A DNA stretch of 64,000 nucleotides from Benincasa hispida (Eukaryota; Streptophyta; Magnoliopsida; Cucurbitales; Cucurbitaceae): assembly GCF_009727055.1 (NCBI RefSeq), contig NC_052349.1:31579242-31643241 (forward strand). Reading direction: 5' to 3'. Shown one piece after another: positions 45,331-56,559 of the stretch. The position numbers were made by a program, and so were the translations under genes. Under the pieces are notes generated by a model. That model saw nothing but the letters and a program-made list of their open reading frames with translations, did no database searches and was not told where the DNA came from. How positions within the stretch are numbered: position 1 is the stretch's first letter; each line of letters opens with the position of its first letter.

Positions 45331-45913
45331 CATAATAGCAAAACTCTATTATCACGCACGAAGGAAAACTTAGCTTGATATGAGTTAAGATTGGGAGTAA
45401 TACTTACTAGTAGTTGGATGTTTGCATGACACCTATGGAGGCAAGCCAAAACGAAGGTAAATAACCAGAACCAACGCGTCCCAAACTCCACTATTTTAAG
45501 TCCAAGGAAGAAAACATAAAGCTTAGATAAGAGTTGAGTCGTGAAGGGCACTTGCTCGTAGTTAGATATTTGTATGACACCCGTGGAGGCAAGTCAAAAC
45601 GAAGTTGAGTTACCTGAATTGACATATGGGTAGTCCTTTAAAAATAAAAACCTGTTCTTTTTGTAAGGATTTTTGTAACAAGAAAACCTTCCAACACATT
45701 ACTGAATTTGAAATATGGAAATATTTTTGGAAAGCAAAAGAATATTTTAACAATGTGCTTGCTGCATAAGAGATCAAGTATATATTTATTTGGAAAGGGA
45801 ACAAACTCATATTATAAACAACAATCTTAAATACTTGTAGGTTAAAGGACATAATGAGAGGTGGAGCTAGTGTATTAAGACCATAAGAGTATGCTAAAGA
45901 ATTATTTTAGGAT
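44961..45913 (+). mobile_element. 3' non-coding region of the Athila-like element
   Basis: No coding content on either strand. An (AT)n run lies at 45298-45328. Two related segments, 'gcatgacacctatggaggca' (about 45424) and 'gtatgacacccgtggaggca' (about 45571), mark a local duplication of about 150 bp. The region resumes at 52427 after the LTR insertion. Confidence 0.5.
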
Positions 45914-46889
45914 TGAAGGGATCAAATCCCAAGCAGAAGCGTGTGAACGACTTGCATTTCATTCTTTCAGTTTAAATGAAACAAAATCAGCACAAAAACA
46001 GAACCAAACAGAGGATAAACATTCAATAAACCATCATATTATTTGAAGAGTATAAAAGAAAAGGGGAAGAAGAATACCACATAACTTCGTCAATTCCTGT
46101 ACTTTTCACGATTTCCTCGTCGTCTTCTCCGAAAGTATTCTCCAATGAACAATAGATACCACTATAAGTGAGACCTCATTATTCTCTAGAAACCAATGGG
46201 AGAAGAGTGGTCTATCATACCTTAGTTGAGGAAGAAGAACAGAGAATATGGAGAAGAGAAATTTTGAGAGGAAAATGATTTGGAGGCTAGGGTTTCACCA
46301 AATGAAAATCACTATCATAATTTAGGCAAAAAGATAAATTTATATGGAGACTTTCTCCATAGCTTTCAATATATATCACTTAAGCTAATTTAACTAAATA
46401 ACCATTACTTAATTAATTAAATAATCGTATTAAATTCAATTTGATATATATTTAGTTAATTAATAAACATCATATGTTGATTTACCTCTACCTCTCAAAA
46501 TTAATTAATTAATTCTTTATGAATCAAATTAATAAGAATTAAATACTTGAATCCTATTTAGATATTTCTCTCCTAATTATAGATTACCCATATCACATTA
46601 ATTTCATTAATATGTTATTCCATCAATTGATTCAAACAATTCAAATCAATCTTTTTTCCTTTAGTAAGCTAACAAGAGGACCTTATGGACCAACAGATTA
46701 GAAGATCCAATGATATGAGATTAATTAATTAAATCATTTATTTAAATTAATCAATATTCATTAACTATCGGACACTCCACTAAAGATCAATAGCTGCACT
46801 CTTCGTACTGTAGATATATTTTGTGTCCACGGATATAACCAATCAATAGCAAGTCAACCCTTCAAAAATCGCTCATAACTACAGCTGCG

Positions 46890-48212
46890 TGAAACGCATC
46901 CAAAATGTACATTTTCTGGGCTTAGAATTTAGTTAGTTATGTGCTTAATTTGAGATCTTTGATGCTTTTATTGTTTTATTGTAGGAAATCAAGCAATTGG
47001 ATGAGGACAAGCAATTTTGAAAGATTAATGACCAAAATACCCCCAAGAAGGTCAAAGTTTTGAACTAGGGCATTGATCAATGGAGAAAAAGAAAAGAAAA
47101 TTCGAAAATCCAAGGTAGGTTAGCGTTGAACAAGCGTTGCAACGCCACCCCGTGATGCTGCAAGGCAGAGAGCTCATAGAAACAGGACAGCGTTGCGACG
47201 CTAAAATTAGTAATACTGAAATTACCGTTAGTGTTGTAACGCTACATTGGAGCGTTGCAACGCTGCGACGGCTGTCTATATAAGTAGTGTTTTGCCGATT
47301 TGATTTGAAGAGGCACTTTTAGGGCTATTTTGAGAGCGTAAAGTGATATTTCGATGAGGCCTCTCTGGGAGTGTAATTCTGAACAGAGGCGACATTTCAG
47401 AGCTTCAAAGGATCAAAGATTTGAAGAGATTGTTGGGTTGCAATTCTGAATTTGAGGATGAGAGTCAAGAACACAGCTTTTAATTTCTTCCCTCTTTTCC
47501 TTTATGTTCCTTTGTGTTTAGAAACCTCATGAATGGTCTATGTTTGTGTTGTAACCATTAATGATTGATATGTGTTTCTATGCTGTTGATCTAGTTTTAT
47601 GGATTGCGAAAATTGATTTGGTTATTTCTTGGATTGAATTTATGCATAATTATTTTAGCATATTTGTTCTTAATGCTTTTGATTAACTGATCACTAATTA
47701 AATGTTATTTACTTAATGTTTGTCTCGAGAGAGAAGGTGTTAAGTTCGATCTAGCAGGTTAAATTATTAATCGAGAATGCACGAGAGTGATAGAAGATTA
47801 ATAAAGATTATTGACGGAGGAACTTAATACTGTGGCTAGTCAAGCGATAGAAGAAATTCGGGTTGATGGTTAGTCATTAAAAAGGGTTGAGCTCGAGTAG
47901 GATACCTGGATAAAAGACTCATAGATCTATAATTTGCATGAATCAATGTAAGGTCAAAATAATTAATTTGGTTAATCTATTTAACGAGATCATACCCTAG
48001 AACGTGTCTTTGTCTAGTTTCACCATAGTTTTATCTTTCTTGTTTTTTAGGATTAGATTAGTTAGGTTCTCATCATAGTCCGGTCCCCTAAATAAAATTA
48101 GAAGAATATCTGAATAGCTAAAAAATTAAAACTAATTCGTTAGATGACGATACTCGGTCTTTTGACCGTTTTACTATATTATAATTTGACGCGTGCGCTT
48201 GCGCTACCATCA
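46890..48212 (+). mobile_element. 5' LTR of a 4.7-kb non-autonomous LTR element
   Basis: Starts TGAAACGCATCC and ends GCTACCATCA; partner LTR at 50427-51621. It carries the 12-bp palindrome GCGTTGCAACGC twice (47134-47145, 47252-47263) and related words, with TATATAA at 47277-47283 just after, so the palindromes lie in the promoter-proximal U3. Preceding five bases are ctgcg; the bases after the 3' LTR are ctggg, a target duplication with one mismatch. Confidence 0.88.
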
Positions 48213-48218
48213 AGTTTT

Positions 48219-48236
48219 TGGCGTCGTTGCTGAAAA
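48219..48236 (+). other. Primer-binding site (decayed tRNA-Asp type)
   Basis: tggcgtcgttgctgaaaa begins six bases after the LTR, agreeing with the tRNA-Asp complement (TGGCGCCGTTGCCGGGGA) at most of the first 13 positions. It indicates priming like the Athila-type elements. Confidence 0.65.
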
Positions 48237-48360
48237 ATTGTGTCTTTCAGTTCTTTTAATATTTAGGAAATTTGACTACTTTTAATTTAGGGTGTAGATT
48301 ATTTTGTTTTATTTATTTTGAGTTTTCTCTTGTGTGATTGTTTGTGGTGTTTGCTTTATT

Positions 48361-48921
48361 ATGTCTTATCATAATTTTGGGTGGCCTTATGGGTTTTACT
48401 AACCTAATCTAGGTCCACCACCACCAATGTCTTTCACCCTATACCTATATCCCATCAGTTACCCATCCCATAACCATAGGAGTTTCTATATTTATCCACC
48501 CCTAGTAGAGGAGAAACCTTCTTTAGAGGACCTATTAAAAGAGTCTATCTTAGAGTCCCAATTTAGAAGGTTTTTTATGGAAGAGAAGATGAGGTCGGAT
48601 AGGATAGAAGCCTAATTGATGGAGAATGAGGCAGCCCTGAAACATTTAAGAGATCAACTTAGTCTAACTATTGACGCATTTAGAGCCTTGTATGAGAAGC
48701 ATATTTCCAATGCCACTGAGGTAGGGAGGTCAATTATTGTAGATTCTGATGATGAGGATGAGTTGGAAGCATTAGAGTCATACCAAGAGTCGGTTCGTGA
48801 GATTGAGAGAGAAGATGTGTTCAATTTAGATAAGGAAGTTCAAGTAATTAAGGTTGAGGTTGAGAAGCCTTATGTTCCATCACTAAAGAGTCCTTTTGCC
48901 ATTGATCTTTCTCTCCCATAA
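48361..48921 (+). pseudogene. Gag-like remnant in the non-autonomous element
   Basis: One frame of 187 codons with in-frame TAA codons at 48400 and 48613. It opens with MSYHNFGWPYGFY, is Pro/Tyr-rich, then has EEKPSLEDLLKESILESQFR and ALKHLRDQLSLTIDAFRALY, a helical coiled-coil-like stretch, then an acidic tail (VDSDDEDELEALESYQES). The 'PSLED.L' helix resembles the segment after the nucleocapsid in Athila-type gag, but the likeness is weak and no CCHC knuckle, protease, RT or integrase follows. Function of an intact version is unknown. Confidence 0.5.
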
Positions 48922-50416
48922 TCTTATGAGCCTCGTTAGTTTGAGTCTTCTTTTAATTGAGTCTTTTTATTTTCCAAAAATTAAAAATACCAAAAATAAT
49001 TTTTGCTTTTAGGTACTCTGAAAAAGATGGAAGCCTACAAGACTTTGTAGGTTATATTGATTCAAGCAAGAAGGGACCTGAAAAATGAGTGAATTTTTAT
49101 GTACCTTGACGGACAATCTCCCATGTCATCTGGCTTGGACGTTAAATTCAGTGCGTCTTGGGAGGCAACCCAAGCTTTTATGTTATTTATTGCTATTTTA
49201 GTTTATTTTAGTTTTAGTTTAGTGCTCATGGTTTGGACTCTTATCTTTTTCTGGTCCAGGTTTTATAGGAGTCCTCAAATTAAAGCATGGTTTGTAAGTC
49301 TGACACACGTACATTACTTCATTAATCAGGCCAGTTTCCCTCACTCTTTGTGTTTATTTTATTGCATTGATGACAATGCATGTTTCTAAGTTTGGGGTAG
49401 GGGACATATTGCATACTATTGCTTGCCTTGTATTTTTATCCTGCTATGCTTGTTATTTAGAAAATTCTCTTATGCATGATTATTGATTAATTGTTTTAGG
49501 CTGAATTTTGAGGAAAACTTAAAATATTGATTTAAAAAGAGGATCTTGTGCTTAAATTGTGAATTTTGCTGAGGATGTAGTGATATGATTGCCTATGAGT
49601 TATTCTAAATTTGCATGTTAGATGATCTGCTGTAGAAATAGGATGACATACTCCTGAATTAAATTATCTTTAAGTCCCTCTTTGAGTCTCCCATAGCATG
49701 AGTACATAGTCACTTTAATTTAGAAACTTTAACTAAAAGGAGGAATAAATGTAGTGTATTTGGTTGTCACCTCGAAAGGTACCACCGGTTAGAGGGTTGA
49801 TGTGCATGATGGTTTGTAATTTTAGACTAAGAGGAAAACAAAAGAGTATTATTATTGTCTTTGAGAAAAAAAAATAGAATATATACTCATGTGCTTAAGA
49901 AAAATATCTTTTTATTATTTTAAACTTGTAATGTGTATGCATGGATGGAGGTAAAAAGAGTTGACATTGCTGTGATCAGTTAGGACACATGGGAATTAAC
50001 TAGGTACAGTTCCCTGTAGTGGATGTGTGAAAGCTAGTGCCCCTAGGTAAAATGATGCAAGTTTAGGATCCTTTTTGTTGTTAAAAAAAAAAAAAGACAC
50101 CTTAGTGGACATATTACTTTCTTGGATGTGTGGATACTTGATGATTGGTGCATGCCAAAGTAGGGGAAAAACTGGAGAAACTGTCTTGAACCTAACTTTA
50201 GTTCTTGTGTTTTGAATTAAATATGACTTCCACACACACGTGGGAGATGATGAGATTTGGCCTTGAAATCTTTTGATGTTGGGATGTGCCTGAAAGTTTC
50301 TACTAATGGATCTAATATTCTTATTCTGAATGATGAGGTTTTGATTCATTTGCATGCTTGTCTAAATTTCATTATAGTCTTGTTTTTTCTTTGCTCTGGA
50401 TTAGCAAAATTCTAAG
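48922..50416 (+). mobile_element. Non-coding interior of the non-autonomous element
   Basis: Contains 'cttgggaggcaacccaagc' at 49158-49176, a near-palindromic phrase I associate with untranslated regions of plant gypsy elements, and two 'ctaagtttgggg' polypurine-like stretches (near 49387 and 50412). No pol motif is present in any frame, so the element depended on proteins supplied by another. Confidence 0.6.
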
Positions 50417-50426
50417 TTTGGGGTGG
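50417..50426 (+). other. Polypurine tract of the non-autonomous element
   Basis: tttggggtgg directly before the 3' LTR start TGAAACGCATCC at 50427. Confidence 0.8.
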
Positions 50427-51621
50427 TGAAACGCATCCAAAACATGCATTTTCTGGGCTTAGAATTTAGAGTCCTATGCTTAATTTGATATCTTTGATGC
50501 TTTTATTATTTGATTGTAGGAAATCGAGCAATTGAATGAGAACAAGCAATTTTGAAAAATTAATGACAAAAATACCCCCAAGAAGGTCAAAGTTTTGACC
50601 TAGGGCATTGATCAATGGAGAAAGAGAAAAGAAAATTCGGAAATCGAAGGTAGGGTAGCATTGAACAAGCGTTGCAACGCCACCCCGTGATGCTGCAAGG
50701 CAGAGAGCTCATGGAATTAAGACAGCATGCGACGCTATAATTAGTAATGTTGAAATTATTGTTGGCATTGCAAAGTTGTGATGGCTGTCTATATAAGCAG
50801 TTTTTGGCCGATTTGATTTGGGGAGGCACTTTTAGGACTATTTTGAAAGTGTAAAGCGATATTTCGGTGAGGCCTCCCTGGGGAGTATAATTTTCGATTG
50901 AGGTAAAATCTCGGAGCTTCAAAGGATTGAAGATTTAAAGAGATTGTTGGGTTGCAATTTTGGATTCGGGACAAGACTAAAATACACGACTTATAATTTC
51001 TTTTTTATTTTATTTTATGTTTCGTTGGGTTTGAAAACCTCATGAATGGTCTATGTTTATGTTGTAACCATGAGTAACTGATTTTTTTTTCTAGGGTGTT
51101 GATCTAGTTTTATGGATTGTGAAAACTGATTTGGTTATTTTTTGGATTGAATTTATGCATAATTATTTTAGCGTATTTGTTCTTATTGCTTTTGATTAAC
51201 TGATCACTAATTGAGTATTCTTTACTTAATGTCTCAAGAGAGAAGGTGTTGAGTTGGATCTAGCATGTTAAACTATTAACGGAGTATGCACAAGAGTGAT
51301 AGAAGATTAATAAAGATTGTTGATAGAGGAACTTAATGTTGTGGCTAGTCAAGCGATAGAAGAGATTTAGGTCAATGGTTAGTCATTAGAAAGGGTTGGG
51401 CTCGAGAGAGGATACCAGGATAAAAGGCTCCTAGATCTATAATTTCCATGAATCAATCCAAGGTCAAGATAATTATTTTTTTCATAGTCTAGTCCTCTAA
51501 GTAAAATTAAAAGAATCTTTGAATAGCTAAAAGAGTCAAACCAATTCCTCAAAGGATGATACTCGATCTTTTGATCGTTTTACGATATTATAATTTGACA
51601 CATGCGCTTGGGCTACCATCA
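50427..51621 (+). mobile_element. 3' LTR of the non-autonomous element
   Basis: 1195 bp, matching 46890-48212 throughout but lacking about 130 bases that correspond to 47965-48085, and with many substitutions (for example the second GCGTTGCAACGC palindrome is destroyed near 50765). TATATAA is retained at 50790. The divergence implies an old insertion. Confidence 0.88.
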
Positions 51622-52426
51622 CTGGGTCAAATTACTGTTGTAGCCCTTTAATTACATCTAACTCCTTAAATACCACTAATCCCTCAAACGAACAAACAGT
51701 TTATAGTCTGACTATAAACTAACACCTCATGGGTCAGTGAGAGGTTGAGGTCTCAATGTTTAAGACCTAGAATTAGCTATTAAGAGAGCAATTTATCTAC
51801 TTCCCGTAAAGACAGAAAGGAGTAACTTCCATCTTGTATAGCTGTGTTTCTAGCTCCCCACTCAGACAAATCCCCAAAATGGTAGGCTTGTTGAGTCGAC
51901 TAATCTGAGCACTCTCATCCATACAAATCAGAGGATCTTCCTCATAGACAGAAGTTCACAACTCACTAAGGATTAAAGTCAAGTCACCAATGGTCATCCT
52001 AGTGAAATGTAAGTCTCTTTTATCAACGGTGTTATATAGAGAGTCTATTCACTTCATCGTTCGGTCTTATATAAATTCTTTGTAAAGAATACTCCTGCTC
52101 ACATGTCTCTACATGAATGATCAGAATCAGATCATGTGTAGCACTTTACAACAATTGTAACATCCACAAAGCGGGTCGTATTTGTAGTGTCACCAGGATA
52201 AGGTAGCCAACCTTATCCATATACTACTGACCATTTAGATTATCACTTAAATATGATCCACCTGTATGCCTCCACATATATGTTTAAGTTTCATTAAATA
52301 ACCTTGGATTTTAATTTATTAGATTGAATTAATACCATGTCAATAAAATACTTCTTATTTTATTAGATGTGTAATTTGTCTTTACAAACCACAAGATATA
52401 TGAGATTTAGGACATAAACTCCAACA

Positions 52427-52458
52427 AGGAATGCTCGAGGACGAGCATTGTGGGGGTA
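52427..52458 (+). other. 3' end of the Athila-like interior with polypurine tract
   Basis: 'gctcgaggacgagcattgtg' then ggggta lead directly into the LTR start TGATAACTTGTAG. The GAGGACGAGCA phrase and G-rich tract are the usual sequence before the 3' LTR in plant gypsy elements. Confidence 0.75.
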
Positions 52459-54029
52459 TGATAACTTGTAGAAATACAAATTATTGTTCTCTAAAGTTGA
52501 AATAATTAGGATTATTAGTGTTGTAAATGCACTCTTGTTAAAGGAAAATGCATGAAATTCTATATATGTGATAAACTCATACAAAAGTATCATTTATGTG
52601 AAAAACTGCTTCACTAACGTACTTTAATGCAGGAATCACAAAAATATACTATGTGCTGTCGATTAAGCCAATGCAAGTGGTATGCGTCTAAACTACTCGA
52701 CGCATGGAAGATACATTTGGCTTGTACAATACACATCAAGTCATCAACTTGCAGGCATGCGAATCTGACTAAAGTCGTATGATCAAAACAGAGTGGCAGG
52801 CAACTGTCTCAAGGTATGGAATTTAATGCAATCACATCACCAAGTGGCTAAGTCATTTCCTATATAAGGAGAAGCTACCCGTAAGAGAAGAAGTTCGAGA
52901 GTTAAACGGTAGATAGTTAGCAAGTAGTTAGACATTATTCACCTCTGCCGTCTACAAGCAAGATATAAGAGAGTCGAACACCATTTTCCATCGTTGATAA
53001 TAAGGTGTTGCCGGAGAGAAGCTCGAGAGAGACATTTCCTTCAACTCCTCCACCAAGTTGGCCACAACAAGCATTAAAAACAAGCCAAAGAGGACAAGAG
53101 ATTGAACTCCGCGACTTGACTTATTCCTTTTCCTTTCCATTCTCATTTACCATTCCACTTATTAAACTAAGAGTATTGGTATCAAACTTATATCTTTAAT
53201 TCAGTCTCATTTTCGACCATTCTCCACACCTCCATATGTTTATTTTCTGAGTTATTTGTGTTTGTAAGCTTTCTGGCTTGATGAATGCATAAAGTTTATG
53301 CTTGAATCTACCTGATCAGTTGATTAAAGTAAAAAAGCTATTAAGTCACTCAAGAGAGTAGTTAATTGTTGAACGCAATAAGCTAGGGAGTGAAGTAATT
53401 TTAGATATAAAATTGTTCATGTCTTTTGTCTATTCTTTTTAACTAACGCATGCACCCTAGAGATAGAATTAAGTGTGACATTTTCATCGAGAGATGTTGA
53501 ACATGAATTAAGAACAAACTTCTAACACATCACACATATACTTAGATTTTAGTAGACATTTGTACCATTTTCATATCCATTGTTATTGTGCTCATATAGT
53601 CTTGTTGTTACTACTAGAAAAACAAATCATACTATCTACACTTAAGTCATTCATCCACAAACCCTTTTTCCTTCTCTGAACTCCTATATTCTCTTGCATG
53701 TATGCCAGTAGTTAGTATAAATAACCAACGCCTATCAAATAATTAGGAAACCTCTGCAATAGATTCAAAGGCCAACCCTTCGTTAGTATACTATAGACTC
53801 CCTGCATTCGACCCTTGCTTACCAGGACACTTATGTTAGATTTATATTTGAGTCTAGCTTAAGAAGACTTGTAAGCACTAGTAAGGTGTGACACATATCA
53901 TCAGCCAAACGCATAGCATCTTTTATATACCAAGAGATAGATGGAATATCCTCATCATTTACCATCACAATCATTCATTCTCATCATCCTTCATCATTAT
54001 AAACATGATCGAGAATTAAAAAGCGAACA
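52459..54029 (+). mobile_element. 3' LTR of the Athila-like gypsy element
   Basis: 1571 bp from TGATAACTTGTAGAAATAC to GCGAACA. Its end matches 30483-30532, the surviving end of the 5' LTR, so it closes the element that begins at about 30.5 kb. 'ttcctatataagg' near 52857 is a plausible TATA region. It has the same length and start style as the family A solo LTR (TGATAGCTGGTAGAAATAC) but differs through most of its length. Confidence 0.8.
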
Positions 54030-54529
54030 GAGAGCCTAGAGAGAATTCTCTATATTTAGAAGACTCTTTGACTCCTGAAGATTGAATCACTCCTTGAAGC
54101 TCAAGTTTTGAAGATACAAAGATTTTTCCAAGACTTCAACTTCAATAATATCATGCGCTTCGCTTCCCCAAGTCAAGCATACACAATCAACTGAGAGAGA
54201 ATCAGAGGATTAAGCACTAGAGATCGAACCACATCACATCAAATCAATACAAATACAAGTTCAACTCTATGAAACAAGTTTAGCCAGAAACCTCGTGCGA
54301 ACACTTGTATTTTTTTTTTATAATAATTTGCATCTTTTTTAAGTACAAATGCTGAATTCTTAATCAAATTTTTTTAAAAAAACAAACTTTTAAAAACTAC
54401 TTTATTTAGTTCTAAAAAGTTGGGTTGTTTTTTGAAAATATGGGTAAAATGTAGATAATAAAGTAAGAAATTTGAGGTGATAGAGGTGTTTGTATCCTCA
54501 ATTTTAAAAAATTAAAAAAAAAAAAACCA
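54030..54529. other. Intergenic with a partial MITE copy
   Basis: About 54360-54480 ('tttaaaaactactttattta', 'gtagataataaagtaagaaa', 'tttgaggtg') resembles the right half of the MITE that follows at 54530 (54673-54770), so a second, truncated copy lies beside it. Nothing else is recognised. Confidence 0.5.
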
Positions 54530-54813
54530 AGACCTCGTTTGGTAACCATTTCATTTTTTTGTTTTTGTTATTAAAAATTAAGCCTATTTCCTCTCCATTT
54601 CTTACACTGATTTGTATCACAATCAAGTACAATGATTGACTTTTAGCCAAATTTCAAATATAAAAACAAGATTTTAAAAGTTACTCTTTTTTTTTTCTTT
54701 CCAAATTTGGGCTTGGTTTTTTTAAACTATTGGTAAAAAGTAGATAACCAAGTAAGAAATTTGGAGGTGGAAAATCAAAAACTCAAAAATCAGATCGTTA
54801 CCAAACGAGGTCT
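54530..54813. mobile_element. MITE with perfect 17-bp terminal inverted repeats
   Basis: Starts AGACCTCGTTTGGTAAC (54530-54546) and ends GTTACCAAACGAGGTCT (54797-54813), exact reverse complements; 284 bp, AT-rich, non-coding. The repeat sequence is a common plant MITE end, often ascribed to hAT-type families; I could not define a target duplication here because the left flank is A-rich. The frame 54761-55120 starts in this element and is a chance ORF. Confidence 0.87.
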
Positions 54814-55620
54814 AAATGATTATAAAATGGATTATAAATTATCAAAATATAACAATTCTAAAAAGGAAAATTGTATTGGATGTCAATTTAAGTTTAGGGA
54901 TTTGCAAGCATGTTTTCAACTTTTTAAATATTATAAATATGTCAAAATTTTCAACTTTTCCAAAAATAGAGCAATAAAATGCATTTTAAATCTTTCAATA
55001 TTTTGCCCCACTAAATTAAATATAGTAACAAACAAATGGCAATCTAAAAAATACCACGTGTTTTCTTTATCATTTATAGAGTTTGGTCGGTACTTATGGA
55101 TTGGGAATGTCCGTATTTGAACTTTTCAAATGCTCATACTCAACTTTTTCAACATTTCAAACGATCTATGAAGTTGCCCGTCTTCGACATACCGACGATC
55201 AATATTCACATCACTCGCCAATTGTCGGTTGTCGTTGTTGGTAAGTTTCTATATGATTTTCTCTCTCCTCTTTGTGCGTCAGTCCTCCCATTTCCAACAT
55301 ATAGTAGTCCTAATTAAATAAGATATATTTAATTATAAAATTTTCACAAGTCTTTATTTACATAAATGCCCTTTACTTTACAATACTTAGAATAACTAAT
55401 CATTTTCAATTTATTAAAAAAATATAGAAACTAAATTGTTAAAAACTAAATTTCATAACATAAATTGTTTTGCAGCACATAAATAATTAATTGAAAGCCT
55501 CTAGAGAGCTCATGCTTCACTTTCTTTTCTTCCTTTTTCCAAAGCATTTATTACTCCCTCTATATATATATATATATATATATATCAAAATCTGAATGAT
55601 ATATAGTTATATTTTGAACC
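54814..55620. other. Intergenic, (AT)n at 55561-55585
   Basis: No gene recognised. The frame at 55096-55317 has no family likeness. Confidence 0.45.
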
Positions 55621-55629
55621 TAGTTGATT

Positions 55630-56085
55630 TTTTAGAAAATTATCCTTTTAATCCCTAAGTTTTAAAGAATGTGTGTTTAATCCCTGAATTTTCAATATGC
55701 ACCTTTCTAATTTTTGACTTTTTTTTTAATAGATTCATTTGGTTCATAAGTTTTCAAAATGTATATATTTGTCTCCAAATTTTTAAAAATAGGTTTAAAA
55801 GGTTCCTGAGTAAATATTTTTTTAAAATTACCTCTTCTCTCTAAAATTATTTTTTAAACATATTTTATAATTCAAAATTTTATATAATTATATATAATAA
55901 AAAAAAGTTTATGACCAAATACACTTATTCTTAAATACTTGTGAATTAATTTTTTTTTTTGAAAACTTAAGGATCAAAGGTACCTATTCTGAAAAAACTC
56001 AAGGACTAAAAATGTATTTTTTTGAAAACTCAAAGATCAAAGATATCTATTCTTCAAAATTTATGGACTACAAAGATAGTTTTTC
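55630..56085. repeat. Foldback (inverted) repeat region
   Basis: The left arm has repeated 'ttaatccctaagtttt' and 'ttcataagttttcaaaa' phrases. The right arm has the complementary 'aaactcaaggactaaaa', 'gaaaactcaaagatcaaag' and 'atttatggactacaaag'. The arms could pair imperfectly over 100-150 bases. This text is common in dispersed plant foldback/MITE debris. Precise ends are not clear. Confidence 0.55.
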
Positions 56086-56343
56086 CCAGATTTTATTAAT
56101 CAATAATGAGTTGAATTCTGTTTAAGTTTAAAAAAAGAAAACAAAAAACAAATAAAACATTCAGAAAGCTAGATGTACCGGACAAAATAAAAGTATTAAT
56201 AAAAGCTAAAATACAATTTCGTTAAGTATATCATATGTTCCATTTTGATTCTATTATATTGAAATATGTTCATAGAGAATAAAAGTTTTGAAGAAAAAAA
56301 AAATCAACTAAAAATTAACTGAAAATACTATTATTATTATTAT

Positions 56344-56500
56344 TATTTGTATTTTATTTGTAATTTGTTTTACATTTTCATTATTACTATTATTTGTATT
56401 TTATTTGTAATTTGTTTTACATTTTCATTATTACTTCTTATTATTATCATTATTACTATTATTATTATTATTTGTATTTTATTTGTAATTTGTTCTTTTT
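56344..56500. repeat. 47-bp tandem repeat, three copies
   Basis: Copies start at 56344, 56391 and 56469 with tatttgtattttatttgtaa, then 'tttgttttacattttcatta'. The first two are directly adjacent; the third follows a short ATT-rich expansion. The 69-residue frame across it is low-complexity. Confidence 0.8.
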
Positions 56501-56559
56501 TCCTTCTTATTTTCTGTTTTTTATTTTTCTTTTACATTTTCAAAGAACATAAATAATAT

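Larger units (their letters stand above)
45914..52426 (-). mobile_element. Solo LTR, relative of family B, split by a later insertion
   Basis: On the minus strand it starts TGTTGGAGTTTATGTCC (at 52426) and ends ...CCCTTCA (at 45914). The five bases outside are aggat (45909-45913) and aggaa (52427-52431), a target duplication with one mismatch. The LTR itself is about 1.78 kb: 45914-46889 and 51622-52426. Between them sits the non-autonomous element 46890-51621. It lies in the 3' non-coding part of the Athila-like element. No primer-binding site or polypurine tract adjoins it. Confidence 0.8.

Noticed and set aside
54761..55120. 119-residue ORF
   Set aside because: It begins inside the MITE and runs into AT-rich DNA, Lys/Asn/Phe-rich by composition, with no conserved motif.
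56347..56556. 69-residue hydrophobic ORF resembling membrane segments
   Set aside because: It is a translation of the T-rich 47-bp tandem repeat.
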